A stretch of 44,986 nt of DNA from Lachnospiraceae bacterium (GTDB lineage Bacteria > Bacillota_A > Clostridia > Lachnospirales > Lachnospiraceae). Position 1 is the stretch's first letter. Every line of letters begins with the position of its first letter. The notes under the pieces were generated by a model that had not been told where the DNA came from, searched no databases, and saw nothing but the letters and a program-made list of their open reading frames with translations. Positions 20,062-29,136 of this stretch are shown piece after piece. The DNA is taken from NCBI GenBank assembly GCA_017391465.1, contig JAFOYH010000061.1, positions 1 to 44,986 of the forward strand, read 5' to 3'. The position numbers and the translations under genes are program-made.

Positions 20062-21099
20062 ATGGCAGTTCGTAAAAAAGGCGGTCTTGGAAAGGGTATT
20101 GATGCATTAATTACACCTTCAACAAAAACAGAAAAGAAAGTTGAACAGGTGGTTGTAGAAAAACCCGTTGAAAAGATTGTAGAGAAAATTGTAGAGAAGC
20201 CGGTAGAAAAGATTGTAGAAAAAATCATAGAGAAACCGGTAGAAGTTATTGTAGAAAAACCTATTGAAAAAATTGTAGAAAAGGTTGTGGAAAAAACGGT
20301 TGAATCAAAATTAAAAATCGATGAAATTGAACCGAATCGTTTACAACCTCGTAAAAAGTTTGATGAAGATGCTTTACAGGAATTAGCGGAGTCTATTAAA
20401 CAGTTTGGATTGATTCAGCCAATTGTTGTTAAAAATAATGGATTGTATTATGAAATTGTTGCCGGCGAACGAAGATGGAGAGCTGCACGTATTGCAGGTT
20501 TGAAAGAAGTTCCTGTCATTATTAAAGAATATACAGATCAGGAAACTGTTGAAATTGCAATTATAGAAAATCTTCAGAGAGAAGACTTGAATGCTATCGA
20601 AGAAGCATTAGCATATAAACGTTTAATTGAAGAATTCGGATTAAAACAGGATGAAGCAGCACAACGTGTTTCTAAAAGTCGTACAGCGGTAACAAATGCT
20701 CTTCGTTTATTGAAGTTAGATGAACGTGTACAGCAAATGATCATTGATGAAATGATCAGTGGTGGTCATGCGAGAACATTATTAGCTGTTGAAGATCCAG
20801 AAGAACAGTATATGATGGCTATGTTTGTTTTTGATCGCAAGATGAGTGTCAGAGAAACTGAAAAACTGGTTCGTAGTCATTTGGCTAAAAAAGAAGAAAA
20901 GAAAATTAAAAAAGAAAAAGAAGATCACAAACAGATGGAAATTATTTATCATCAGTTGGAAGAACGTATGAAATCTGTGATTGGATCCAAAGTTGCGATC
21001 AGCAGTCGTAATTTTAAAAAAGGAAAAATTGAAATTGAATATTATTCCAATGAAGAATTAGAAAGGATTATTGATCTGATCGAGACAGTAAAAAGGTGA
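20062..21099 (+). CDS. parB: Chromosome-partitioning protein ParB (Spo0J) with repeat linker
   Basis: CTP-dependent DNA clamp that loads at parS. 345 residues, longer than the usual 280-300. The N-terminal ParA-contact motif [11 protein letters not shown] (7-17) is followed by a Val-Glu-Lys-Pro/Ile repeat linker (about 32-81), the ParB/Srx CTP-binding domain with GERRWR (135-140) and ENLQRED, a helix-turn-helix [20 protein letters not shown], and a C-terminal dimerisation region. The extra length is the linker. The start follows GAAAGGAATGG. It is 28 nt after parA. Confidence 0.97.
   Translation: MAVRKKGGLGKGIDALITPSTKTEKKVEQVVVEKPVEKIVEKIVEKPVEKIVEKIIEKPVEVIVEKPIEKIVEKVVEKTVESKLKIDEIEPNRLQPRKKFDEDALQELAESIKQFGLIQPIVVKNNGLYYEIVAGERRWRAARIAGLKEVPVIIKEYTDQETVEIAIIENLQREDLNAIEEALAYKRLIEEFGLKQDEAAQRVSKSRTAVTNALRLLKLDERVQQMIIDEMISGGHARTLLAVEDPEEQYMMAMFVFDRKMSVRETEKLVRSHLAKKEEKKIKKEKEDHKQMEIIYHQLEERMKSVIGSKVAISSRNFKKGKIEIEYYSNEELERIIDLIETVKR
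20155..20304 (+). repeat. In-frame VEKP/VEKI-coding repeat within parB
   Basis: About a dozen degenerate 12-bp units of the type GTAGAAAA(A/G)(C/A)(C/T)x encode the tetrapeptides VEKP, VEKI and variants in tandem between the ParA-binding motif and the CTPase domain of ParB. Most units differ by synonymous or conservative changes, so the repeat is kept at protein level and is not a fresh slippage product. The antisense frame over it is open only because of the repeat. Confidence 0.85.
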
Positions 21100-21104
21100 G
21101 ATGA

Positions 21105-21623
21105 ATGAATAGTAAGATTTTATCAGCATTGAGTTTTGACCCAGGTATTTTGATTATTGCATTATTTGCTTTAATGGTCGTATTATTCGTATACGTGTTG
21201 ACATTACAGAAAAAACAGGTATTATTAGATAAAAAATATCGATCTATGATGCGTGGGGGTAAAGGTGCAAAAACATTGGATGAAGCACTCGAAAATAAAA
21301 TGGAATCTTTAAATAGTATTAAGGATTCAAACGATGCAATTAATGAAAGAATGACACGTATTGATCGTAATATGGGAAGTTCTTATAAAAAACTCGGTAT
21401 TGTTAAATATGATGCATTTAAAGAAATGGGTGGAAAGTTAAGTTTTGCAATCTGCTTATTAAATGATCGTAATGATGGTTTTATTATGAACTCCATACAT
21501 AGCAAAGATGGTTGTTATAATTATGTAAAAGAAATTATTAAAGGTGAGTCTTTCTTGCCATTGGGCGATGAAGAAGCAGAGGCTTTGGAAATGGCAAAAC
21601 AGAATGGTATGGCTCAGGAATAA
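21105..21623 (+). CDS. DUF4446 family membrane-anchored protein
   Basis: 172 residues with one N-terminal transmembrane segment (about 13-34, GILIIALFALMVVLFVYVL), a helical stretch (45-90) and a conserved C-terminal domain: GIVKYDAFKEMGGKLSFAICLLNDRNDGF. This is the DUF4446 pattern, which regularly sits directly after parB in Clostridia. Function unknown; the location suggests a role in segregation or division. It begins 5 nt after the parB stop and is the last gene before a terminator. Confidence 0.85.
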   Translation: MNSKILSALSFDPGILIIALFALMVVLFVYVLTLQKKQVLLDKKYRSMMRGGKGAKTLDEALENKMESLNSIKDSNDAINERMTRIDRNMGSSYKKLGIVKYDAFKEMGGKLSFAICLLNDRNDGFIMNSIHSKDGCYNYVKEIIKGESFLPLGDEEAEALEMAKQNGMAQE

Positions 21624-21660
21624 TATCATAAATGTATAAATTGAAATTAGTGTACATATA

Positions 21661-21697
21661 ATAAAGAGGTGGATAAAATTTCCATCTCTTTATTTAT
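21661..21697 (+). terminator. Terminator after the parA-parB-DUF4446 operon
   Basis: A 13-bp stem (21661-21673 with 21681-21693, one G-U pair) around a 7-nt loop, followed by a short T-rich stretch. Confidence 0.75.
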
Positions 21698-21738
21698 GAG
21701 ATAAATATGACAGTTTATATCATAAAGAGAAGAAGAAC

Positions 21739-21767
21739 TTGAAAAAAAAATAGGGGTATTATATAAT
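21739..21767 (+). promoter_or_regulatory. Candidate promoter for the DUF3881-like gene
   Basis: TTGAAA (21739-21744), 17-bp spacer, perfect TATAAT (21762-21767), about 57 bp before the start codon. Confidence 0.65.
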
Positions 21768-21824
21768 AACATTTAGTTTTAATTTTAAAAATAAGTTAAC
21801 ATAAATATTTGCCAGGAGGGAAAC

Positions 21825-22706
21825 ATGCACGATTATTTACGGGCAATAGGCTTCAGTCAGATAAAACAGAATAAAGATGTCCGCGAATTATTGAAGATGA
21901 TCATGAGCCATCCTACAGCGGAATTTGTTGCATCAGATAAAGACGTTGTCTTTGGTGAAAAAGTCAGAGAATTTGCAAGTCGAATCGGTGTTGGAATTCG
22001 TGGCGAATACGACGAGAATGGTGTATTTCATTCAGGATATTATTTTCCATATTTTAAGGGAAGTCAGATTTCTTTAAATGATGAAGTAAGCATTGAAAAA
22101 CATCCGGAAAAAGATGATTATGCCGGTGTGTGTGATCATATAAGACTTGGAGTTTCTTTGATTTTTCAGTTGCTTAATATGACAGATTATATGGATTATA
22201 AGGAATTTCATAAAAGTTCTATTTTTGATGCTCCTGTATGTCTTTCGGCATTATCAACATCAGGAAAGGTGATTCTGCCTTTGATGCGAACACCTTCAGA
22301 TGTACAGAAAACAAAAGAAACAAGTCGAAATCGTGATCGGATGATTGCTGCTGCCAGAGAAGGTGATCAGGATGCTATTGAAAGCCTGACTTTGGAAGAT
22401 ATCGATACTTATGCAGAAATTAGCCGTCGTGTAAAGAAAGAAGATATTCTTACGATTGTAGAATCTTATTTTATGCCTTTTGGCATTGCCTGTGATGAAT
22501 ATTCAGTTATGGGAGATATTATTTCTGTGGAAACTGTGGAAAATTCACTGACACATGAACAGGTCTATATGATGCAGATTGAATGTAATGAGCTTGTATT
22601 TGATGTATGTATTAATAAAAAGGACTTGATGGGAGAACCAGTACCAGGCAGACGTTTCAGAGGTGTTATCTGGATGCAGGGAATGGTGGATTTTAATCAT
22701 CTTTAA
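21825..22706 (+). CDS. DUF3881 family protein (uncharacterised)
   Basis: 293 residues, soluble, no signal peptide or transmembrane segment. It starts MHDYLRAIGFSQIKQNKDVR, which resembles DUF3881 proteins of Lachnospiraceae; recognition is from memory of that N-terminus, so moderate. It is rich in acidic residues and has no recognisable catalytic motif. The ribosome binding site is CAGGAGGG. It stands alone between a terminator and the tRNA gene, with its own promoter, suggesting a monocistronic conserved gene. Function unknown. Confidence 0.8.
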   Translation: MHDYLRAIGFSQIKQNKDVRELLKMIMSHPTAEFVASDKDVVFGEKVREFASRIGVGIRGEYDENGVFHSGYYFPYFKGSQISLNDEVSIEKHPEKDDYAGVCDHIRLGVSLIFQLLNMTDYMDYKEFHKSSIFDAPVCLSALSTSGKVILPLMRTPSDVQKTKETSRNRDRMIAAAREGDQDAIESLTLEDIDTYAEISRRVKKEDILTIVESYFMPFGIACDEYSVMGDIISVETVENSLTHEQVYMMQIECNELVFDVCINKKDLMGEPVPGRRFRGVIWMQGMVDFNHL

Positions 22707-22760
22707 GAAAAATTTATTCTGTGCTCATGTTATTGTGTATATTCTAATTAATTATAGAGT

Positions 22761-22832
22761 GTCCTGTTAGTTTAACGGATAAAACAAGCGCCTCCTAAGC
22801 GCTAGCTGTGGGTTCGATTCCCGCACGGGACG
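22761..22832 (+). tRNA. tRNA-Arg (anticodon CCT)
   Basis: 72-nt cloverleaf: acceptor GTCCTGT/ACGGGAC with one G-U pair and discriminator G; D-arm GTTT/AAAC; anticodon stem AGCGC/GCGCT around loop CTCCTAA (anticodon CCT, reads AGG); T-arm GTGGG TTCGATT CCCGC. No CCA is encoded. A strong terminator follows. Confidence 0.96.
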
Positions 22833-22837
22833 TAAAA

Positions 22838-22892
22838 AATGATGGAAATGATTGGATTGTTTGTGATTAAATCATTTCCATTATTTTATTTA
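22838..22892 (+). terminator. Terminator after tRNA-Arg
   Basis: A 16-bp stem (22838-22853 with 22870-22885, one G-U pair) with a 16-nt loop, followed by a T-rich stretch (ttttatttat). Confidence 0.8.
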
Positions 22893-22971
22893 TAGCATAT
22901 ATAATTTGTATATGGTGGACTGGAATTTATTGTGATATTCTGTTATTAGAAAATAAATAAAAGGGGGTTGG

Positions 22972-24642
22972 GTGGTGAATTTAGAAAAGAAACAAATTAA
23001 AAAATTTAGAATTATAGAAATTATTTTGATTTTAGCATGTATATTTGTTATGAGTCTTTTATTCTCTACATTATTTGTCAAAGAACATATTGTCCATAAG
23101 GCAGACGAGATTGATGATGGTTGGTATTATCTGGATGGTGAGAATAAAGTAAAAGTTTGCCTTCCTGCAGAATTTGAAATTCAAGAAGGAGAGAATTTTA
23201 TACTATATAATGATTTGCTTACTCATGAGTATGCCGGAAAGACGCTTGCAACAAAAGGAGCGCAATATAATCTGCGTATTTTAGTTGGGGAAGAGATTTT
23301 ATATCAATATCAAGAGTACGATTTTATAAGAAATACACAGATGAAAGCAAAAATAAATTGCATTGCAAAAATTCCGGAAAATGTAAAAGATGAATCCATT
23401 GCTTTGTGTTTTACAGGAATAAAGGACGGCGTATGCAAAATTTCTCAGGTATATGTAGGAAATGGACCAGAAGTTATGCATCATGTTTGGATAGAGTTTT
23501 CTATTACTATGGGTACGGTTACAATTATGGCTGTATGGGGTGTAATTGCCATTGCTATTGCATTTTTTTTGAAAAATCATGGTATGAGAGAATATCGTTT
23601 TATAAATGTTGGCTTTTTTTTGTTTTTATGTGGTCTTTGGTGTTTAACGGATACTTCATTTATTCAGGAGCATACTCCATATCCATCTCTGATATGTACC
23701 ATTTCTTTTTATGCATTTATGTTAATGTCCATTCCAATTTTATATTTTGTTAGAAATACTGGTGATTTAAAAAAATACAAGATAATTGATGTATTAATTG
23801 TATTATTTTCTTTAAATGCTGTATGCCAGGGATTATTAAATTATGCCGGCTTTTTTGAATTTATAGATATGTTATTTATAACACATCTTTTATTAGTGAT
23901 TGGCGTAAGTATATTGATATGGATATTGATCAGGGAATATCTTAAAGAAAGAAGTGACGAATTAAAAACAATCTTAGTTGCATTTGCTATGTTAGCTGCA
24001 TCTGGAGTACTGGCATTGGTTTTATATTGGTTATTTAAAATTCCATATTACGGAAATATTTATGAAGTTGGGATTGTCATCTTCGTGATTGTATTGATTT
24101 GTGGCCTGATTATTACTATGACCGATAATATTTTATATAAGGCGGAAATTCAGGCTTATCAAAGAATGGCAAAGGAAGATAAAATGACAGGTCTTGGTAA
24201 CCGTCGTGCATTCGACGATTTTATTAACGTATTTACACAAAATATTACAGAATATGACAATGCGTTACTTATTTTTATGGATTTAAATGGATTAAAAATT
24301 ATTAACGATACGTATGGTCATAGTGTAGGTGATGAACTCATTATTGCTTCTGCAAATTGTATTAGAAAAGCATTCGGAGAAAAAGGTACTTGCTATCGAC
24401 TGGGCGGAGATGAATTTTGCACAATTATTTTAAATCCAACACAAACAGAAGAAGAATTATTGAATGCATTAGATAAAGAAATCAAAAATTATAATCATTG
24501 TAATAATAAGTATCATATATCAATTGCTCGAGGCATGGCATGGCTGAAACAACATGATGGATCGATTATGACAATCAGTGACTGGAAGTATCAGGCAGAT
24601 CAGAAAATGTATGAGAACAAAGGATGGCAAAGAAGATTATGA
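22972..24642 (+). CDS. Membrane diguanylate cyclase (GGDEF)
   Basis: About 556 residues. One transmembrane helix (about 14-36), an extracytoplasmic beta-rich sensor region (40-170), then about seven hydrophobic helices (175-390), an arrangement like 7TMR-DISM receptors, and a C-terminal GGDEF domain. DKMTGLGNRRAF (403-414), FMDLNGLK with the metal Asp437, and an intact GGDEF (478-482) predict synthesis of c-di-GMP from GTP. The inhibitory RxxD site normally 5 residues before GGDEF is absent (GEKG). Start is GTG, at 22972 or the adjacent 22975, after AAGGGGG. It overlaps the next gene by ATGA. The sensed signal is unknown. Confidence 0.93.
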   Translation: MVNLEKKQIKKFRIIEIILILACIFVMSLLFSTLFVKEHIVHKADEIDDGWYYLDGENKVKVCLPAEFEIQEGENFILYNDLLTHEYAGKTLATKGAQYNLRILVGEEILYQYQEYDFIRNTQMKAKINCIAKIPENVKDESIALCFTGIKDGVCKISQVYVGNGPEVMHHVWIEFSITMGTVTIMAVWGVIAIAIAFFLKNHGMREYRFINVGFFLFLCGLWCLTDTSFIQEHTPYPSLICTISFYAFMLMSIPILYFVRNTGDLKKYKIIDVLIVLFSLNAVCQGLLNYAGFFEFIDMLFITHLLLVIGVSILIWILIREYLKERSDELKTILVAFAMLAASGVLALVLYWLFKIPYYGNIYEVGIVIFVIVLICGLIITMTDNILYKAEIQAYQRMAKEDKMTGLGNRRAFDDFINVFTQNITEYDNALLIFMDLNGLKIINDTYGHSVGDELIIASANCIRKAFGEKGTCYRLGGDEFCTIILNPTQTEEELLNALDKEIKNYNHCNNKYHISIARGMAWLKQHDGSIMTISDWKYQADQKMYENKGWQRRL

Positions 24643-26561
24643 TTCACTATAATATGGATTTTTTAATTGCAGCATTGGTTCTTTTATTTCTGTTGCTGCA
24701 TCATTTTACGACTCGTAAAAAATTATTAAATACAAATAATCGGATTTTTCAATTGTTTATCTGGCTGGGATTGATTGATGTTTTGTTAGATATATTGAGT
24801 AGTCTGATGATTATGAATGCAGATGAATCAATGAATGTTTTAGCAGAGTTTACGACGAGTTGCTTTTATTTAATTCAGGTTCTGGTAATTTACGCATTTA
24901 TGTGTTACATAAAATCTCTTCGATATGATCTGGAGGGAAAATTAAAAAAAGTTGTATTATTCTGGTTGATTCCGGCAATTATTATGGCAATTTTAATTAT
25001 AATAAATCACTGGAATGGAATGATGTTTTATTTTACATCATCTGGAGAATATATACGTGGTCCATATAATATTTGGATGTATCTTTTTGCATTGGTTTAT
25101 GTTGTTTTAGCAGCAGTAGACAGCGTGATCCATTATAAAGATCTTGGAAATAAGAGATATGTTACGATATGGGCTGTAATTATTGTTGCGGGAATTTGTG
25201 TGATCATTCAGGCTGCAAGCAATCATCTTTTAATGACAGGATTTGGCATTGGATTAGTTATCTTAATTTTATATTTATCAATCAGTAATCCGGATGGATC
25301 AAAAGATAGCTTAACGGAGGTATTTGATAAGCAGAGTTTTCTTCAATGGTATGATGAATATATCGGAAGAAATAAAAAATTACATTTAATCTCTTTGGAT
25401 ATTTATCGTCTGCGTAAAGTGAATAAAATATACGGTTTAAAAACGGGGGATAAATTACTTATTTGTGTTGCAGAAATGCTTAGATATGTTTCAAAAACAA
25501 GTCATATTTTTCGTGTGACCGGAGATCGTTTTTTGATTGCGGTAACATCTGTTTCTGAATATGAACAAATTCGTGATAAAGTAAAAGCATATTTTGAACA
25601 ATCCTTTATATTTGATGGAGAAACAATACACGTTCCTGTAATTATATGCGGTATTTTGGATGCTCATCATCTCAAAGAAAGTAACATGGTTTTTGAATAT
25701 ATTGATTATCTTGTAAATTTGCTTCCGGATACGGATGAGTCTTCATTAATTCAAGGTGATTCTAAAACATTAGAAGGATTTTTATATGAACAGGAAATTG
25801 AACGCTTTTTAGATGAAGCTATTGAACAGGATTTATTTGAGGTATATTATCAACCCGTATATTCTTTTGAAAATGTTCAGTATATTTCCTTAGAATGTTT
25901 GAGTCGTTTAAAACATCCTAAGCTGGGATATGTTTCACCTGCTATTTTTATTTCCATAGCAGAAAAAAATGGGCAGATTACAAAAATCGGTTATCTTCAA
26001 TTTTGTAAAATTTGTAAGTTTGTGAAAGAAAATGAAGAGATTATGAAAGTCATCCATAATGTAAAATTTAATCTTTCACCAGCAGAAATTCTGAAAAATG
26101 AATATGGAAAAAGTCTGATTGAAGTGATTCGAAAGTATAATCTTCCGGCTGATTATTTTCAATTTGAAATTACAGAAACCGTTGCTACAGAATACAGCGA
26201 GCAATTATATCGCACAATTGAGCTTTTTAAAGAAGCAGGTATCGGGTTATGTCTTGATGATTTTGGTTCAGGATATGCGAATTTAAATACAGTTCTTAAA
26301 TTACCATTTTCATCTATAAAAATCGATCGGAGCCTACTCCAGGGGATTTGTGTAGAAACATCTGTTGCAGATTTTTATAAAAATATTGTTGGTATTCTTC
26401 AAGGTATGGGATATTTGTTAATTGCCGAAGGTGTAGAAACCGAAGAGGAAGTGAATCTTCTTCGTGGATGGGGAATTGATATGGTACAGGGATTTTATTT
26501 TTCTAAACCCGTTAATAGTGAAGAAATTTATAGGATTTGTTGTCAGAATGTAAAAAAATAA
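24639..26561 (+). CDS. Membrane c-di-GMP phosphodiesterase (degenerate GGDEF + EAL)
   Basis: 640 residues from the ATG at 24639, which forms an ATGA overlap with the upstream cyclase; an ATG at 24624 is in frame and possible. Six or seven hydrophobic helices (about 5-218) are followed by a GGDEF domain with the signature degraded to TGDRF (294-298), so probably inactive or regulatory, then an EAL domain with all catalytic positions visible: ECL (Glu419), NLSP (Asn478), EITET (Glu510), DDFGSG (Asp540-541), KID (Lys561), AEGVET (Glu597) and QGFYFSKP (Gln617). It should hydrolyse c-di-GMP to pGpG. The pairing suggests opposed control of one local pool. Confidence 0.93.
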   Translation: MIHYNMDFLIAALVLLFLLLHHFTTRKKLLNTNNRIFQLFIWLGLIDVLLDILSSLMIMNADESMNVLAEFTTSCFYLIQVLVIYAFMCYIKSLRYDLEGKLKKVVLFWLIPAIIMAILIIINHWNGMMFYFTSSGEYIRGPYNIWMYLFALVYVVLAAVDSVIHYKDLGNKRYVTIWAVIIVAGICVIIQAASNHLLMTGFGIGLVILILYLSISNPDGSKDSLTEVFDKQSFLQWYDEYIGRNKKLHLISLDIYRLRKVNKIYGLKTGDKLLICVAEMLRYVSKTSHIFRVTGDRFLIAVTSVSEYEQIRDKVKAYFEQSFIFDGETIHVPVIICGILDAHHLKESNMVFEYIDYLVNLLPDTDESSLIQGDSKTLEGFLYEQEIERFLDEAIEQDLFEVYYQPVYSFENVQYISLECLSRLKHPKLGYVSPAIFISIAEKNGQITKIGYLQFCKICKFVKENEEIMKVIHNVKFNLSPAEILKNEYGKSLIEVIRKYNLPADYFQFEITETVATEYSEQLYRTIELFKEAGIGLCLDDFGSGYANLNTVLKLPFSSIKIDRSLLQGICVETSVADFYKNIVGILQGMGYLLIAEGVETEEEVNLLRGWGIDMVQGFYFSKPVNSEEIYRICCQNVKK

Positions 26562-26662
26562 TGGTTATATTTGGTGAATTGAAAGGAAAATGAATTAATA
26601 ACTTGTTATATTTGAAAAAGAGGATTAGAATAGAATCATAATAGTGAAACGGGGGATTAATT

Positions 26663-27856
26663 ATGGCTAAAGAAATAGTAGCAATGCTTTTAGCAGGTGG
26701 ACAGGGTTCCAGACTTTATGCGCTTACTCAGAATTTAGCAAAACCAGCAGTACCATTTGGTGGCAAGTATCGTATTATTGACTTTCCATTATCCAACTGT
26801 GTAAATTCTGGCATTGATACAGTAGGTATTTTAACACAGTACCAGCCGCTGGTACTTAATGAATACATTGGAAACGGACAACCATGGGATTTAGACCGTT
26901 TAAATGGTGGTGTACATGTACTTCCTCCATACCAGAAAGCAACAGGTTCTGATTGGTTTAAAGGTACTGCCAATGCTATCTATCAGCATATTTCTTTCAT
27001 TGATCGTTACAATCCAGAATATGTAATTATTCTTTCTGGTGACCAGATCTGTAAACAGGATTATAGTGAATTCCTTGCATTCCATAAAGAAAAAGGTGCA
27101 GAATTCTCTGTCGCAGTTATGGAAGTACCATGGGAGGATGCATCCAGATTTGGTTTAATGGTAACTGATGAAAACAGTAAGATTACAGAATTCCAGGAAA
27201 AACCAAAGAATCCAAAGTCCAATTTGGCTTCTATGGGTAATTATATCTTTAATTGGGATATTTTAAGAAAATATCTCATCGAAGATGAAGCAGATCCAAA
27301 TTCTGAAAATGACTTTGGTAACAATATTATTCCAAATCTTTTAAAAGATAATCGAGATATGTATGCATTCCGTTTTGATGGATATTGGAAAGACGTTGGA
27401 ACAATTCCATCTCTTTGGGAAGCAAATATGGAAGTTCTTGATCCAGAACACAGCGGTATCAACCTTTTTGATGAAAACTGGAAGATTTATAGTCGAAACA
27501 GTGGTATGACAGGTCATAAGATCGGTGCAAACGCAGTTGTTGAAAATTCCATGATTACAGAAGGCTGTCGTATAGATGGTGATGTTAAGAATTCTATTCT
27601 TTATGCAGGAGTTAAAGTTGAAGCAGGTGCTGTTGTCGAAGAAGCGGTAGTTATGGGCGGAACTGTGATCAAAGCAGGTGCCGTTGTTAAACATTGTATC
27701 CTCGGCGAAAATACAGTCATTGGTGAAAATACAGTCGTAGGTGGCAGTGAAGGTGTTGCCACTATCGGACCAAATGTTGTTGTTGGTGATCATGCGAAGA
27801 TTGGACCAAATGCAATGGTTTATAATAATGTAGAAGGCGGTGAAGTGGTATGTTAA
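26663..27856 (+). CDS. glgC: Glucose-1-phosphate adenylyltransferase GlgC
   Basis: Makes ADP-glucose from glucose-1-phosphate and ATP, the committed step of glycogen synthesis. 397 residues. N-terminal nucleotidyltransferase domain with [35 protein letters not shown] and [16 protein letters not shown]-terminal left-handed beta-helix with hexapeptide repeats ([19 protein letters not shown]). GGGGGATTAATT precedes the ATG. It overlaps glgD by 7 nt. The upstream 100 bases have no clear promoter. Confidence 0.97.
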   Translation: MAKEIVAMLLAGGQGSRLYALTQNLAKPAVPFGGKYRIIDFPLSNCVNSGIDTVGILTQYQPLVLNEYIGNGQPWDLDRLNGGVHVLPPYQKATGSDWFKGTANAIYQHISFIDRYNPEYVIILSGDQICKQDYSEFLAFHKEKGAEFSVAVMEVPWEDASRFGLMVTDENSKITEFQEKPKNPKSNLASMGNYIFNWDILRKYLIEDEADPNSENDFGNNIIPNLLKDNRDMYAFRFDGYWKDVGTIPSLWEANMEVLDPEHSGINLFDENWKIYSRNSGMTGHKIGANAVVENSMITEGCRIDGDVKNSILYAGVKVEAGAVVEEAVVMGGTVIKAGAVVKHCILGENTVIGENTVVGGSEGVATIGPNVVVGDHAKIGPNAMVYNNVEGGEVVC

Positions 27857-28989
27857 AAAATGATGTAAGTGCATTGGGTATTATTTTCCCGAATACATAT
27901 GATTCAATTGTTCCAGAATTGACAAATGTACGACTTATGGCATCGATTCCTTTTGCAAGCCGTTATCGTTTGGTAGATTTTATGTTATCCAGTATGGCAT
28001 ATTGTGATATAACAAATATTTCTCTTTTAGTAAATAAAAATTATCTTTCTTTAATGGATCACCTTGGTTCTGGCCGTGAATGGGATCTGGTTCGTAAGAA
28101 CGGTGGTTTACACCTTTTCCCTCCAAATGTTGAGAGAACATCCACTGTCTATACAGGAAGTGTTTCTGCATTAGCAGGTATTTTGGAATTCCTTCATGAT
28201 CAGAAAGAAAAATATGTCGTTATGGCACACTCAAATATTGCCGCAAACTTTGATTTCAAAGCGTTGATCCAGGCACATATTGCATCTGGTGCAGATGTCA
28301 CAACAGTATATCACGAAACAGAAATTCCTGAAGGATATATAAATATGGGAAATGAACAGGCTTTCTATTACTCTTATGGTATCGAAGATGGCCGTGTAAA
28401 ACGAATTTATGTAAACTCTAAATCTGAAGGTGTTCAGAATCTTGGTATGAATATTTGTGTTGTAGAACGTGAACTTTTAATCGATCTCATTAATACTGCT
28501 TTTGTTCGTGGTTTAAGATATTGGGAAAGAGACGTTCTGTTAAACCAGCTTGATAAATTAAATGTTCAGGCATATAAATTCGAAGGTTATGTTGCACGTA
28601 TTTCTGGTATTAAGAGTTATTTCAATGAAAATATGAAACTTCTTGATGATGCGAATATTGATGCTCTGTTCAGTGGTAATCCAATCTATACAAAAATTCG
28701 TGATGACAACCCAACACGATACATTGCAGGTGCTAAAGTAGTGAATACAATGGCAGCAGATGGCTGCGTGATTGAAGGTACTGTTGAAAACAGCATTCTT
28801 TTCAGAGGTGTTAAGGTTCGAAAAGGTGCTGTTGTTAAGAATTGTATTTTAATGCAGGATACAGTCATTGAAGAAGGTGCTGTTGTTGAAAACATCATCA
28901 CAGATAAAAATGTTAAAATTACTGAAGCTAAAGAAGTAAAAGGTGCAGAATCTTATCCTGTATACATTTCAAAATTTCAGGTAGTGTGA
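27850..28989 (+). CDS. glgD: Glycogen biosynthesis protein GlgD (GlgC-like subunit)
   Basis: 379 residues related to GlgC, with the beta-helix repeats at the C-terminus ([20 protein letters not shown]). The N-terminal GGxGxRL nucleotide loop of GlgC is absent: the protein starts [20 protein letters not shown], so it is a regulatory, non-catalytic partner as in other Firmicutes with glgC-glgD pairs. Translation is coupled to glgC through the 7-nt overlap. A terminator follows at 29061. No glgA, glgB or glgP is in the window. Confidence 0.95.
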   Translation: MLKNDVSALGIIFPNTYDSIVPELTNVRLMASIPFASRYRLVDFMLSSMAYCDITNISLLVNKNYLSLMDHLGSGREWDLVRKNGGLHLFPPNVERTSTVYTGSVSALAGILEFLHDQKEKYVVMAHSNIAANFDFKALIQAHIASGADVTTVYHETEIPEGYINMGNEQAFYYSYGIEDGRVKRIYVNSKSEGVQNLGMNICVVERELLIDLINTAFVRGLRYWERDVLLNQLDKLNVQAYKFEGYVARISGIKSYFNENMKLLDDANIDALFSGNPIYTKIRDDNPTRYIAGAKVVNTMAADGCVIEGTVENSILFRGVKVRKGAVVKNCILMQDTVIEEGAVVENIITDKNVKITEAKEVKGAESYPVYISKFQVV

Positions 28990-29060
28990 TCATTTAGTAA
29001 GAACTTATGCCTGAGATGTTAGAAAGTTTAGTGTTCGACAGGCAAGCATAATAGATAACG

Positions 29061-29098
29061 AAAGCCTCCATAGTGTATAAGTACTGTGGAGGCTTTTT
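29061..29098 (+). terminator. Terminator after glgD
   Basis: A 14-bp stem (29061-29074 with 29083-29096, one G-U pair) with an 8-nt loop; the T-run TTTTT (29094-29098) overlaps the end of the stem. A weaker hairpin (TTATGC/GCATAA) lies just upstream at about 29006-29052. Confidence 0.85.
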
Positions 29099-29136
29099 GG
29101 TTATAGTGATTTATTTCATAATATAATCTAAAGATA

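Noticed and set aside
20031..20228. Antisense frame with [13 protein letters not shown] repeats over parB
   Set aside because: It is the reverse reading of the VEKP/VEKI repeat; no start signals and no support apart from the repeat.
20155..20304. CRISPR-like array in the repeat region of parB
   Set aside because: Repeats are short, degenerate, in frame and without unique spacers; they are coding.
27341..27874. A 177-residue minus-strand frame opposite glgC
   Set aside because: Wholly antisense to the beta-helix repeats of glgC, rich in Cys/Asn/Ile/His, without start signals; a shadow.
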